Below are positions 1 to 8,652 of a stretch of DNA of 64,000 bases, piece after piece. Positions within the stretch are counted from its first letter, which is position 1; every line of letters starts with the position of its first letter. Below the pieces are notes generated by a model. The model saw only the letters and a program-made list of their open reading frames with translations, had not been told where the DNA came from and did no database searches. The DNA is taken from assembly GCA_016720395.1 (NCBI GenBank), contig JADKKR010000003.1, forward strand, positions 124,001-188,000, in the 5' to 3' direction. The position numbers and the translations under genes were made by a program. Origin of the DNA: Geobacteraceae bacterium. GTDB taxonomy: Bacteria > Desulfobacterota > Desulfuromonadia > Geobacterales > Pseudopelobacteraceae.

Positions 1-173
1 GAGGCGGCGTAGGACTTCAGATCGGCGATGCGTCCGCGCAGCTCTTCGAAGTCGATACCTTCATAGGCCTTGGCGCGGTTGACCTTGTAGGCCTCGGAAA
101 ACTTGCCCAGCGCACCGGTCAGGTTGGCATCGTTGACTGCCTTATTGATGGATTCCTTGAATTCCGTTCCCAT
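1..173 (-). CDS. lutB: LutB/LldF-type lactate oxidation iron-sulfur protein, N-terminal fragment
   Basis: The reverse strand has ATG at 171-173 behind an AGAGGAGA ribosome site; 57 codons are visible before the window edge. The start (MGTEFKESINKAV) followed by an FxxxRxxAYEGIDFEELR-like stretch matches the N terminus of LutB/LldF proteins, the cytoplasmic Fe-S subunit of the LutABC L-lactate dehydrogenase complex that passes electrons from lactate to the quinone pool. No cysteine cluster is visible because the gene is cut off. It lies downstream of lutC on the same strand, 189 bases away. The family call rests on the N terminus and the lutC neighbour. Confidence 0.72.
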   Translation of the reverse strand, partial: MGTEFKESINKAVNDANLTGALGKFSEAYKVNRAKAYEGIDFEELRGRIADLKSYAA

Positions 174-224
174 AAAATAGTGTCTCCTCTGCCGGGTCAT
201 TCGGCGCTTATCAGAAAAACCGGT

Positions 225-353
225 TTCACGCGACGACGCGACGACGCAACGTAAAAATGAACCCGGAAAACCTGGTCGTGCCTGAGTGAAAAACGGTTGC
301 CTTTGATTTTGGAATTATTGATTCCCGTTGCGTTCGTCGCGGCGTTGCGTGAG
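225..353. repeat. Imperfect inverted repeat between lutC and lutB
   Basis: The arm at 225-251 (TTCACG followed by GACGAC repeats, ending GCAACG) is nearly the reverse complement of the arm at 326-353 (CGTTGCG...GCGTGAG). About 75 bases separate them. A transcript reading from lutC into lutB could form a long GC-rich stem, so it may affect the relative expression of the two genes, or it may be a small dispersed element. No second copy was seen in the window. Confidence 0.6.
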
Positions 354-362
354 AAATGCCGT

Positions 363-902
363 TCAGTTCAATTCATCACAAAAGACAATGATCAGCCGCT
401 CCGGTCCGTGTACGCCGATGGTCAGCACCCGCTCGATATCGGCGGTCCGGCTGGCACCGGTGATCATGGCGATATAGGCGCTGTCTTTTGGGTGGAGCCG
501 GGTCAGCAGCGTCGGCATGTCGGCCAGCAGGCCGGATGTCGGCACCAGGGCGATATGGATAGTTGAAAGTGACGACACCAGGCGCTGCTCGATGGCGCTG
601 GAATCCTGCACCAGAGAACCGGTATCCGCCAGTGCCCAGCCCATCTGGCTGATGCCGAACCGTGCGTCAGCCGCCAGCTCGCGGGTTATAACGAATTTCA
701 GTCCGGCGACCGCACTCAGCGGCTGTCGGTCGACTCCGTCCAGAAAGGGCGAATCCGCCCACAGGGCATAGGCATGTGGCTCGTCGGCACAGCCTTCTCT
801 CTGCAGAAACCCGACGATAAAATCAAGGGCGACTGTTTTAGTCTCAAAGCGGTACACCTCTGCGCTGACCCCCTCGGCCCTGGCCTTGAATTGTTCGTAC
901 AT
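363..902 (-). CDS. lutC: LutC/YkgG-family lactate utilization protein (LUD domain)
   Basis: This 179-residue cytoplasmic protein has LUD-domain features: an ADTGS motif near residue 92, a GASRTADIE segment at about 149-157 and GVHGPE at about 163-168, all typical of LutC/YkgG. LutC is the non-Fe-S subunit of LutABC, which oxidises L-lactate to pyruvate. ATG at 900-902 sits behind AAGGAG. It is somewhat shorter than many LutC proteins (about 200-240 residues). It is divergent from lctP across a 337-base region with operator-like sites, and lutB follows downstream. lutA is not visible and may lie beyond the left edge. Confidence 0.85.
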   Translation of the reverse strand: MYEQFKARAEGVSAEVYRFETKTVALDFIVGFLQREGCADEPHAYALWADSPFLDGVDRQPLSAVAGLKFVITRELAADARFGISQMGWALADTGSLVQDSSAIEQRLVSSLSTIHIALVPTSGLLADMPTLLTRLHPKDSAYIAMITGASRTADIERVLTIGVHGPERLIIVFCDELN

Positions 903-1010
903 GGTGTCAAGTCTCCTTTTCGTTGCTGCCGGAAAGATGTTTTATTCAGGTGCCGTTTGATTCGGTGGTTTGTCGTAAGCATACAGGGTGTTATTTCGTG
1001 CTGATCATAT

Positions 1011-1028
1011 TTGTAAACCAGATTACAA
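1011..1028. promoter_or_regulatory. Perfect inverted repeat, candidate operator between lutC and lctP
   Basis: TTGTAA-N6-TTACAA (1011-1016 and 1023-1028) is a perfect 6-base inverted repeat in the 337-base divergent region 903-1239. That region holds no gene, only this site and the lctP promoter elements. Its position suits a regulator controlling both directions. The protein is unknown; a GntR/FCD-type regulator is encoded at 30970-31689 but nothing links it directly. Confidence 0.45.
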
Positions 1029-1091
1029 CTTAGGGTAAACCATAAAATAAAGCCACGTCAACAGGTATTTACGCATGCTCAAAAAAATATG

Positions 1092-1119
1092 TTGACAGGT
1101 AAATGTGAAAAAGGATAAT
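1092..1119 (+). promoter_or_regulatory. Candidate sigma-70 promoter for lctP
   Basis: TTGACA at 1092-1097 and GATAAT at 1114-1119 are separated by 16 bases, close to the sigma-70 consensus, and lie about 120 bases upstream of the lctP start. The leader would be roughly 110 nucleotides. Confidence 0.6.
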
Positions 1120-1134
1120 TGGTAATACAAATTT
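1117..1134. promoter_or_regulatory. FadR/LldR-like operator overlapping the lctP -10
   Basis: AATTGGT-AAT-ACAAATT forms an imperfect palindrome (6 of 7 arm bases match) directly over and after the -10 box. It resembles the TGGT-N-ACCA type sites bound by GntR-family FCD regulators such as LldR and PdhR. Binding here would be expected to repress lctP. This is inference from sequence shape and position. Confidence 0.4.
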
Positions 1135-1239
1135 ACAGAACCTGATTATATTTGCGCCGGTTGTAAGCCGGGACACGTACTAAGAGTGAATATATAGCCG
1201 CTGCCATTCACCCCCTCATCATTGAAAGGAGTAACACTC

Positions 1240-3192
1240 ATGCCCTGGATTCAAACCTACACACCCGCAGGAGGCAGTCTCGGCCTGTCGGCACTCATCG
1301 CCGCCATCCCTCTGGTCGTCATCTTTGTCTGTCTCGCCGTCCTGAAGATGAAGGCCCATAAAGCCGGCCCTCTGGCCGTCGCCTCGGCGATCGGTATTGC
1401 CATCGCCGTCTGGGGTATGCCGGCCAAGCTTGCCGGCCTGGCCTTCGCCCAGGGTGCCGCCTTCGGCCTCTTCCCCGTATTCTATATCGTCATCACGACA
1501 CTCTTTCTCTATAACATCACCGTCAAGGGGGGGCAGTTCGAGATCATCAGGGCTTCGCTGGCCGGCGTGACCGGTGACCGCCGCATCCAGGCGCTGCTGA
1601 TCGCCTTCTGTTTCGGCGCCTTCATCGAGGGTGCTGCCGGATTCGGCACGCCGGTGGCCATTGCCGGCGCCACCCTGGTGGGACTCGGTTTTCGTCCCCT
1701 GTATGCCGCCGGTGTCTGTCTCATCGCCAACACCGCCCCGGTCGCCTTCGGCGCCATCGGGATCCCGGTCGTGGCCCTGGCCGGCGTCATGGGTTACGGT
1801 GATGACGGTTTGATGAAGCTTTCCACCATGGTCGGCCGCCAGCTGCCGTTCATCTCGGTCGTCATACCGTTCTATGTAATCCTGATCATGGCCGGCTGGA
1901 AAAAGACCATTGAAGTCCTGCCGGCTATCATCGTTTGCGGAGTGACCTTTGCTGTTTCCCAGTGGGCTACCGCCAGCTACCTCGGTCCCTATCTGCCGGA
2001 CATCACCGCTTCGCTGGCTTCCATGGTCGCATTGGTGGCACTGCTGCAGGTCTGGCAGCCCAAGGAGACCTATGTCTTCGATCATGAAACGCACACCGGC
2101 TCAAAGCAGCAGCACCACTATACTGTTGCTGAGGTCTTGCGCGCCTGGTCTCCCTATCTGGCTTTGACTGTGATGGTTCTGTTGTGGGGTATCCCTTCCA
2201 TCAAGGCCGAACTGGATAAAAGCAAAGTTGTGATTACTGTTGCCGGTCTCGATAGCATGATTGTTAAAAAGGTTTCCAAGCCCGAGGATGGTCTGAATAA
2301 AATTGCCGCCGTAGCAGCTGAGGCTGACAAGCTGCTGGTAACGCTCCCTGTGACTGAGCCGAAGCTGGCCGGGGTCATCACCATGCTGAATGAGCTGAAG
2401 GGACTGGAAGAGAAGTTCCTGCCGATCGAGCAGAGCCTGGCCGGCAAGGGAGCCGTGCTTACCGATGAACGTAATGCCGGGTTCAATGCCATTGCCAAGA
2501 AGAGTGCCGATATCCAGAAGCTGGTCAAGGATGACCTGGAAAAGAACAAAGTAACCGCCAAAGATCAATTCAAGCCTTTGGGCAAAGCAACCGCCGATCA
2601 ACTGCCGATCAAACTGCCTGCTAAATACAACTTCAACTTCATGTCCGCCGCCGGTACCGCCATCCTGATCGCCGCCTTCCTCTCTGCGCTGCTGTGTGGT
2701 GTCGGTTTCGGTGATGTGATCAAGCTGGGCGGAAAGACCCTCTATGACATGCGCTTCCCAGCCATCACCGTGGCTTCAGTGCTCGGCCTGGCCTATGTCA
2801 TGAACGCCTCCGGCATGACCAACTGCCTCGGTCTGGTCTTCACCAAAACCGGCCACTGGTTCCCGTTCATCGCCCCGTTCCTGGGCTGGCTGGGGGTCTT
2901 CCTGACCGGTTCCGACACCTCCAGCAACGTCCTTTTCGGCGGCCTGCAGAAGGCCACCGCCGAACAGCTCGGCCTCAACCCGATCCTGATGGGTGCTGCC
3001 AATACCAGCGGCGGCGTCATGGGCAAGATGATCTCCCCCCAATCGTTGGCCGTAGCAACCGCCGCCTGCGGTATGGTCGGCGAGGAGGGCACCCTGTTCC
3101 GCTTCACCCTCAAGCACTCCATCTTCCTGACGGTCATTGTCGGCATTATAGTTTATTTGCAGGCCTATTACCTGCAATGGATGATCCCATAG
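1240..3192 (+). CDS. lctP: L-lactate permease, LctP family, with enlarged hydrophilic loop
   Basis: This 650-residue inner-membrane lactate symporter has many hydrophobic helices and family signatures such as GAFIEGAAGFGTP (about residues 127-139) and FLTGSDTSSN near the C terminus. The start is ATG 1240, placed by AAAGGAG at 1225-1231. LldP/LctP proteins are usually about 550 residues; here residues about 322-465 form a charged, Lys/Glu/Ala-rich segment that looks helical and non-membrane and replaces a much shorter loop. The flanking helices resume normally (SAAGTAILIAAFL). It supplies substrate to LutBC and to the FAD-type lactate dehydrogenase downstream. Confidence 0.93.
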   Translation: MPWIQTYTPAGGSLGLSALIAAIPLVVIFVCLAVLKMKAHKAGPLAVASAIGIAIAVWGMPAKLAGLAFAQGAAFGLFPVFYIVITTLFLYNITVKGGQFEIIRASLAGVTGDRRIQALLIAFCFGAFIEGAAGFGTPVAIAGATLVGLGFRPLYAAGVCLIANTAPVAFGAIGIPVVALAGVMGYGDDGLMKLSTMVGRQLPFISVVIPFYVILIMAGWKKTIEVLPAIIVCGVTFAVSQWATASYLGPYLPDITASLASMVALVALLQVWQPKETYVFDHETHTGSKQQHHYTVAEVLRAWSPYLALTVMVLLWGIPSIKAELDKSKVVITVAGLDSMIVKKVSKPEDGLNKIAAVAAEADKLLVTLPVTEPKLAGVITMLNELKGLEEKFLPIEQSLAGKGAVLTDERNAGFNAIAKKSADIQKLVKDDLEKNKVTAKDQFKPLGKATADQLPIKLPAKYNFNFMSAAGTAILIAAFLSALLCGVGFGDVIKLGGKTLYDMRFPAITVASVLGLAYVMNASGMTNCLGLVFTKTGHWFPFIAPFLGWLGVFLTGSDTSSNVLFGGLQKATAEQLGLNPILMGAANTSGGVMGKMISPQSLAVATAACGMVGEEGTLFRFTLKHSIFLTVIVGIIVYLQAYYLQWMIP

Positions 3193-3216
3193 CGGGGAAC
3201 GGGGAAACGTCATTAT

Positions 3217-3310
3217 TCCGCTCTGGCGGCGTAAGTCTTCGAAATCGGTTGTGCGGCGTAGCACTGCTACGCCTCCGCCCGATTCCTCGACAGCCTTGCC
3301 AGAACGAAAA
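3217..3310. repeat. Long imperfect palindromic element between lctP and dld
   Basis: The 170-base lctP-dld gap contains an element whose halves are partly reverse complementary. CGCTCTGGC on the left pairs with GCCAGAACG on the right, TCGAAATCGG with CGATTCCTCGA, and GGCGTAGCA with TGCTACGCC around a small centre. The single strand would fold into an extended hairpin of about 45 bp per arm with interruptions. It looks like a dispersed palindromic element rather than a terminator, because it lacks a trailing T run. Confidence 0.55.
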
Positions 3311-3363
3311 ACTGAGCGTTTCCGGAGTAGATTAATTTAAAGCTCAAACAACAGGAGCATGCC

Positions 3364-4890
3364 GTGATCCATACAACTAATCCTGCTGATATAGCCCGAC
3401 TGCCGGAAGCCTATCGCGCCTTTTACCACGAGTGCATCGAGTTCATCGCGGAATCACAGATGTTCTGCGATCCGATCAGTACCCTGGCCTACGGTACCGA
3501 CGCGAGTGTGTACCGTCTGATCCCCAAGATCGTCATCAAGGTCAGCTGCGCTGATGAGATGTCACGTATCATCAGGCTCGCCGGCTCTGCCGGGATCGCC
3601 GTCACCTTCCGGGCTGCCGGCACCAGTCTTTCCGGCCAGGCGGTGACTGATTCTGTCCTGCTGGTGATGTCCGGCGGCTGGGGAAACTGCGTCATTTCAG
3701 ACAACGGCGATTCCATCACGCTGGGACCTGCCATCCTGGGCGCAGAGGCCAATGCCTATCTGAAACCCTATGACCGCAAGATCGGCCCGGACCCGGCTTC
3801 GATCAACCATGCCATGATCGGCGGCATCGCCGCCAACAATGCCAGCGGCATGTGCTGCGGCACGACCGACAACAGCTACAAGACCGTCACGGACATGAAG
3901 ATCATCTTCCATGACGGCAGCCTGCTGGACACGTCCGACCCGGCCTCCCGTGCAGCGTTCCTGGCCGGTCACCGCGACCTGGTTGCAACGGTGGAGAACA
4001 TCCGCGACGAGATCGCTGCCGACAGCGCCCTGTCTGAGCTGATCGCCCGCAAATACAAGATCAAGAACACTACCGGTTACGGCATCAACTCGTTTATCGA
4101 CCATAGGGACCCGATCGACATCATCAAGCACCTGATGATCGGGTCCGAAGGGACGCTGGGCTTTATTGCCGATATCACTTTCCGTACCATCGTGGAGCAT
4201 GCCCATAAGGCCTCGGCCCTGATTTTCTTTCCTGACATGGCCGGCGCCTGCCACGGGGTTATGCAGCTGGACCGCACGGTAGTCTCGGCGGCCGAACTGA
4301 TGGACCGGATCTCTCTGCGCGCCGTGGAGGAAAAACCGGGTATGCCTGAATACCTGAAAACCCTTGATGAAGACGTCACGGCCCTGCTGGTGGAGGTGCG
4401 CGGAGAAAACCACGCCGAGCTGGACGGTAAGGTCGAGCTGCTCAAACAGCGCCTGGACGGTCTTCCGACCGTCTTCCCGATCAGTTTTACGGACGTCAAG
4501 GCCGAATACGAGGCGCTCTGGAACATCCGCAAGGGGCTGTTCCCGGCTGTCGGCAATGTGCGGCGCATCGGGACCTCGGTCATCATCGAGGACATCGCCT
4601 TCCCGCTGGAGAGACTGTCCGAAGCAACGGTCGAGCTGCGCAGAATGATGATCAAAAACGGCTACGGCGATGCGATCATCTTCGGCCATGCACTGGACGG
4701 CAACCTGCACTTCGTGCTGACCCCCGATTTCACCAAGCAGGCGGAGGTCGATCAGTATGACCGGTTCATGCAGGAAGTCTGCAGCATGGTCGTGGAAACC
4801 TACGGCGGCGCCCTGAAGGCTGAACATGGCACCGGCCGCAACATGGCTCCCTTTGTCGAGATGGAATGGGGTGCCACGGCCTACTCCTGA
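3364..4890 (+). CDS. dld: D-lactate dehydrogenase, FAD-binding part (gene split by frameshift)
   Basis: This 508-residue reading frame begins at GTG 3364 behind AGGAG. It is the FAD-linked oxidase part of a glycolate oxidase/D-lactate dehydrogenase fusion that oxidises lactate to pyruvate with electrons going to the respiratory chain. The PCMH FAD domain shows FRAAGTSLSGQ (about residues 82-92) and an IGGIAANNASGM stretch; the C-terminal FAD-oxidase domain has GHALDGN and AEHGTGRN. The frame stops within the last conserved helix (WGATAY, then TCC TGA), while the rest (LMKCIKQAFDP) continues in another frame. One base appears missing near 4884-4888, so the real protein is probably about 969 residues ending at 6272. 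Confidence 0.85.
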   Translation: MIHTTNPADIARLPEAYRAFYHECIEFIAESQMFCDPISTLAYGTDASVYRLIPKIVIKVSCADEMSRIIRLAGSAGIAVTFRAAGTSLSGQAVTDSVLLVMSGGWGNCVISDNGDSITLGPAILGAEANAYLKPYDRKIGPDPASINHAMIGGIAANNASGMCCGTTDNSYKTVTDMKIIFHDGSLLDTSDPASRAAFLAGHRDLVATVENIRDEIAADSALSELIARKYKIKNTTGYGINSFIDHRDPIDIIKHLMIGSEGTLGFIADITFRTIVEHAHKASALIFFPDMAGACHGVMQLDRTVVSAAELMDRISLRAVEEKPGMPEYLKTLDEDVTALLVEVRGENHAELDGKVELLKQRLDGLPTVFPISFTDVKAEYEALWNIRKGLFPAVGNVRRIGTSVIIEDIAFPLERLSEATVELRRMMIKNGYGDAIIFGHALDGNLHFVLTPDFTKQAEVDQYDRFMQEVCSMVVETYGGALKAEHGTGRNMAPFVEMEWGATAYS

Positions 4891-6272
4891 TGAAGTGCAT
4901 CAAGCAGGCCTTTGACCCGCACAACCTGATCAACCCCGGTGTACTGATCAACGACAACCCGGCCGTATATCTGGAGAACCTCAAACACATGCCGCCGGCG
5001 CATGAGAAGATCGACAAGTGTATTGAATGCGGTTTCTGCGAGATCATGTGCCCCTCGAAGCATCTGACCTCCACACCGCGGCAGCGCATTACGGCTCAGC
5101 GGCAGATCGCCGGGCTGCGCCATTCCGGAGCCGACACGAGCCAGCTGAAGCGCCTTGAGCAGGATTATGACTACTGGGGTGAAAACACCTGTGCTACCGA
5201 TGGGCTCTGCGCCACGACCTGCCCGGTTGCAATCAACACCGGCGATTACACCAAGCTTTTGCGCAACCAGAAGCACGGTACGCAGGCCAATGCCGTTGCC
5301 AACTATGTCGGTCGACATTTCGCCGGCACGACCGCCCTGATACGCAGCGGGCTGAGCCTGGCCGACCTGCTGCACCGAACGCTCGGCACATCGGTCATGC
5401 TGCGCGTGACCGGCACAGCCCGGGAATTGTCAGGGCAGCGGATACCGCTCTGGACCCCCTGGATGCCGCAGCGCGGTACACGGCCATGTCCGTCGCATCA
5501 GCACACGGCTGCCAAAAAGCCGAAGGTGGTCTATTTCCCCAGCTGTTCCAGCAGGACCATGGGACCGGCGCAGGGGGACCCTGATCAGCGCGCCCTTAAT
5601 CAGGCGGTGCTGTCACTTCTGGAAAAGGCCGGATTCGAGGTGATACTGCCGGCTGATATGGACAGCCTCTGCTGCGGCATGGCCTTTGACAGCAAAGGCT
5701 TTTTCGAGGCGGCCGAGACCAAGAGCCGTGAACTGGAAAAGGCACTGCTGGTCAGCAGTAATAACGGCCAGTACCCGGTGCTGTGTGATACCAGCCCCTG
5801 TCTGTTCCGCATGCGGCAGACCCTGGACAAGAAACTGAAGCTGTATGAGCCGGTCGAGTTCATCCACGACTTTCTCATGCAGCGCCTGATCTTCACCAAG
5901 GCGCCCGAAACCGTCGCAATCCACGTTACCTGCAGTTCCACCAAGATGCTGCTGGCCGAAAAGTTCAAGGCCGTGGCCCTGGCCTGCGTTGAAAAGATCG
6001 TCACGCCGACCAAGGTGACCTGCTGCGGTTTTGCGGGCAGCAAGGGCTTCGATACACCGGAACTGACCGCCGCCGCCCTGGCGCAATTGAAGCCTTCCCT
6101 GCCGGCCGACTGCAGGTCCGGCTATTCCAACAGCCGTCCCTGTGAAATCGGCCTGTCGCAGCACGGCGGCATCAACTATCAGTCCATCGTCTATCTGGTG
6201 GACCGCTGTACAACCCGCAGAAACCTTGATATCCGTGAAGAGGTGCTGCTGGAGACAACAAACTGGGTTTGA
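4890..6272 (+). CDS. dld: D-lactate dehydrogenase, Fe-S and CCG-domain part (downstream half of split gene)
   Basis: It begins at ATG 4890, which overlaps the stop of the upstream half as TGATG, and completes the FAD-oxidase C-terminal domain (IKQAFDPHNLINPG). Two ferredoxin-like clusters follow, CIECGFCEIMCP and CATDGLCATTCP, then two cysteine-rich CCG domains (CCGMAFDSKGF and CCGFAGSKGF) like those of GlpC and LutA, which carry electrons to quinone. In fused Dld enzymes this section is continuous with the FAD domain. Either a single-base sequence error or mutation split the gene, or the overlap allows translational reinitiation. No ribosome site is evident at 4890. Confidence 0.83.
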   Translation: MKCIKQAFDPHNLINPGVLINDNPAVYLENLKHMPPAHEKIDKCIECGFCEIMCPSKHLTSTPRQRITAQRQIAGLRHSGADTSQLKRLEQDYDYWGENTCATDGLCATTCPVAINTGDYTKLLRNQKHGTQANAVANYVGRHFAGTTALIRSGLSLADLLHRTLGTSVMLRVTGTARELSGQRIPLWTPWMPQRGTRPCPSHQHTAAKKPKVVYFPSCSSRTMGPAQGDPDQRALNQAVLSLLEKAGFEVILPADMDSLCCGMAFDSKGFFEAAETKSRELEKALLVSSNNGQYPVLCDTSPCLFRMRQTLDKKLKLYEPVEFIHDFLMQRLIFTKAPETVAIHVTCSSTKMLLAEKFKAVALACVEKIVTPTKVTCCGFAGSKGFDTPELTAAALAQLKPSLPADCRSGYSNSRPCEIGLSQHGGINYQSIVYLVDRCTTRRNLDIREEVLLETTNWV

Positions 6273-6425
6273 CGCAATCAGCCGGTCGGCTGCCGCAGGT
6301 AAAAAAACGTGCACCTGTCCAGGGTGCCGGCAAAATGCATGCCCGGATAAAAACCGATACAAAACACCGTTTTTGTGTTAAGGATGCTGTATACGCAATA
6401 AAAAAACACATACGAAGGAAACGTC

Positions 6426-7598
6426 ATGAATATCCACGAATACCAGGCAAAAGCGATTCTGCGGGAATTCGGCGTGCCGGTACCCGACGGACATGTCTGT
6501 TACAACAGCGCCGGTGCAAGGGAATGGGCCAAGCGCCTGGGTGAAGGCCCCTGGGTGGTCAAGGCCCAGATCCACGCCGGCGGACGCGGCAAGGGGGGCG
6601 GCGTCAAGCTGGCCCGCACCTCGGAAGAGGTTCGCCTGATAACCCGCGAGATGCTCGGCATGACCCTGCGCACCCACCAGACCGGCCCGGAAGGCAAACT
6701 GGTCACCCGGGTGCTGGTGGAGAACGGCTGCAACATCGCCAACGAACTGTACGTCAGTCTGGTGGTTGACCGCGGCACATCCAAGGTCACCGTCATGGCC
6801 TCCACCGAAGGGGGGATGGACATCGAAGAGGTGGCTGCCACAACCCCGGAGAAGATCTTCACCGAAACCATCGACCCCCTGGTCGGGCTGACCGCCTTCC
6901 AGTGCCGCAAGATCGCCTTCAGCCTGGGGCTGGGCGGAAAACTGGTCAACAGGGCGGTTACGGTGCTGCAGGGGCTCTACAAGACCTTCATCGCCTGCGA
7001 CTGCTCCATGCTGGAGATCAACCCGCTGGTGATCACCGCCGAGGACAACCTGATCTGCCTGGACGCCAAATTCGGCTTCGACGACAACGCCGTCTTCCGC
7101 CACCCCAAGCTGAGTGACATGCGCGACTACGACGAAGAGGACCCCAATGAGATCGAGGCGTCGCAGCATGACCTCTCCTACATCTCGCTCTCCGGCGACA
7201 TCGGCTGCCTGGTCAACGGCGCCGGACTGGCCATGGCCACCATGGATATCATCAAGCACTATGGCGGCGACCCGGCCAACTTTCTGGATGTGGGGGGCGG
7301 GGCCACCATCGAGCGGGTCACCGAGGCCTTCAAGCTGATCCTCTCCGACAAAAACGTCAAAGGCATCCTGGTCAACATCTTCGGCGGTATCATGAAGTGC
7401 GACATCATCGCCACCGGCGTCGTGGAAGCTGCCAAGCAGGTCTCCCTGCAGGTGCCGCTGGTTGTCCGCCTGGAAGGGACCAACGTGGCCCGGGGCAAGG
7501 AGATCCTGGCAGAGAGCGGTCTGGATATCGTCGCCGCCGACGGCATGGCCGACGCGGCCCAGAAAATCGTCGCTGCGGTCAAAGGAGTCAACCCATGA
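6426..7598 (+). CDS. sucC: Succinyl-CoA synthetase (ADP-forming) beta subunit
   Basis: This 390-residue protein is the normal length for SucC. It starts with the family sequence MNIHEYQAK, has the ATP-grasp nucleotide loop [16 protein letters not shown] (about residues 46-61) and the C-terminal CoA-ligase segment with FLDVGGGA and [10 protein letters not shown]. With SucD it interconverts succinyl-CoA and succinate with ATP synthesis. AAGGA precedes the ATG. The stop overlaps the sucD start as ATGA. In Geobacter sulfurreducens sucCD expression is known to limit growth on lactate, which fits its place beside the lactate genes. Confidence 0.96.
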   Translation: MNIHEYQAKAILREFGVPVPDGHVCYNSAGAREWAKRLGEGPWVVKAQIHAGGRGKGGGVKLARTSEEVRLITREMLGMTLRTHQTGPEGKLVTRVLVENGCNIANELYVSLVVDRGTSKVTVMASTEGGMDIEEVAATTPEKIFTETIDPLVGLTAFQCRKIAFSLGLGGKLVNRAVTVLQGLYKTFIACDCSMLEINPLVITAEDNLICLDAKFGFDDNAVFRHPKLSDMRDYDEEDPNEIEASQHDLSYISLSGDIGCLVNGAGLAMATMDIIKHYGGDPANFLDVGGGATIERVTEAFKLILSDKNVKGILVNIFGGIMKCDIIATGVVEAAKQVSLQVPLVVRLEGTNVARGKEILAESGLDIVAADGMADAAQKIVAAVKGVNP

Positions 7599-8467
7599 GC
7601 ATCCTGATCAATAAAAACACCCGGGTCATCACCCAGGGGATCACCGGCGCCACCGGCCTGTTTCACGCCCAGGGAGCTCGTGACTACGGCACCCTGATGG
7701 TCGGCGGCGTAACCCCAGGCAAGGGAGGCAGCAGCATCGACGGATTTCCGGTCTTCGATACAGTCAAGGATGCCGTCGAAAAGACCGGCGCCACCGCCTC
7801 GGTTATCTACGTTCCACCACCCTTTGCCGCCGATTCGATCATGGAGGCGGTAGATGCCGGCATCGAACTGGTCTGCTGCATCACCGAGGGTATCCCGGTT
7901 CTGGACATGGTCAAGGTCAAGCAGTACATGAAGGGAAGAAAGACCCGCCTGGTCGGTCCCAACTGTCCCGGTGTGATCACCCCCGGAGAGTGCAAGATCG
8001 GCATCATGCCCGGTTATATCCACAAACCGGGCAAGGTCGGGGTCGTTTCCCGCTCCGGCACCCTGACCTACGAAGCGGTCTGGCAGTTGACCTGTCTCGG
8101 TCTGGGCCAGTCCACCTGCGTCGGCATCGGCGGTGATCCGGTCAACGGCACCAACCACCTGGATGTCCTGCGATTATTCGAGGCGGATCCGGACACCGAA
8201 GCGGTGATCATGATCGGCGAGATCGGCGGAACTTCCGAGGAAGAGGGTGCCTGGTTTGTCAAGGAGCACATGACCAAGCCGGTGGCGGCCTACATCGCCG
8301 GTATCACTGCACCTCCCGGCAAACGCATGGGCCATGCCGGCGCGATCATCTCCGGAGGCAAGGGTACCGCAACGGAAAAGGTGGCGGTACTCAGAGAATG
8401 TGGAATCAGCGTGGCTGCAAGTCCTGCCGAGATGGCCCAGGCGCTGTTGAAAATCTATAAGCCGTAG
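7595..8467 (+). CDS. sucD: Succinyl-CoA synthetase (ADP-forming) alpha subunit
   Basis: This 290-residue protein contains the CoA-binding Rossmann start ([18 protein letters not shown]), the [12 protein letters not shown] motif and the active-site [14 protein letters not shown] segment, whose histidine (about residue 246) is phosphorylated in the reaction. ATG 7595 overlaps the sucC stop and AAAGGAG lies just upstream, so the two subunits are translationally coupled. Length and motifs are normal. A 316-base region rich in stem-loops follows. Confidence 0.96.
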   Translation: MSILINKNTRVITQGITGATGLFHAQGARDYGTLMVGGVTPGKGGSSIDGFPVFDTVKDAVEKTGATASVIYVPPPFAADSIMEAVDAGIELVCCITEGIPVLDMVKVKQYMKGRKTRLVGPNCPGVITPGECKIGIMPGYIHKPGKVGVVSRSGTLTYEAVWQLTCLGLGQSTCVGIGGDPVNGTNHLDVLRLFEADPDTEAVIMIGEIGGTSEEEGAWFVKEHMTKPVAAYIAGITAPPGKRMGHAGAIISGGKGTATEKVAVLRECGISVAASPAEMAQALLKIYKP

Positions 8468-8553
8468 GCTTGGTGTTAGGTCAGCGGGAGAGCGGTCAAA
8501 TCGAAAATATGAGTGCTGGACGGGTACATACTGCCATGTGTGCTCCTTTTAGT

Positions 8554-8652
8554 GCGTTAGAATTGGTTTTATGGGCAGGTGCGGCTGAAAACCGATTCTT
8601 AACGCGTTTATTTCGTTTATCAGGTGCGGCCGGGGGATGTTCTTCCCCGGCC
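8554..8652. other. Two consecutive stem-loops in the 316-base gap after sucD
   Basis: The gap 8468-8783 has no convincing gene. GCGTTAGAATTGGTTTT at 8554-8570 pairs with 8588-8605 (about 16 bp, one bulge and one G-T pair), and GGCCGGGG at 8628-8635 pairs with CCCCGGCC at 8645-8652. The sequence CAGGTGCGGC occurs in the first loop (8576-8585) and again at 8621-8630. The second stem lacks a good T run. It may stabilise the sucCD 3' end, act as a terminator or attenuator, or be a small element. Confidence 0.55.

Noticed and set aside
1219..2094. Long reverse frame of 291 codons opposite lctP
   Set aside because: It mirrors the codon bias of the true lctP gene, has low-complexity Gly/Asp/Gln content and no ribosome site.
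3697..4827. Reverse frame of 376 codons opposite dld
   Set aside because: Shadow of the real FAD-oxidase gene; no family features.
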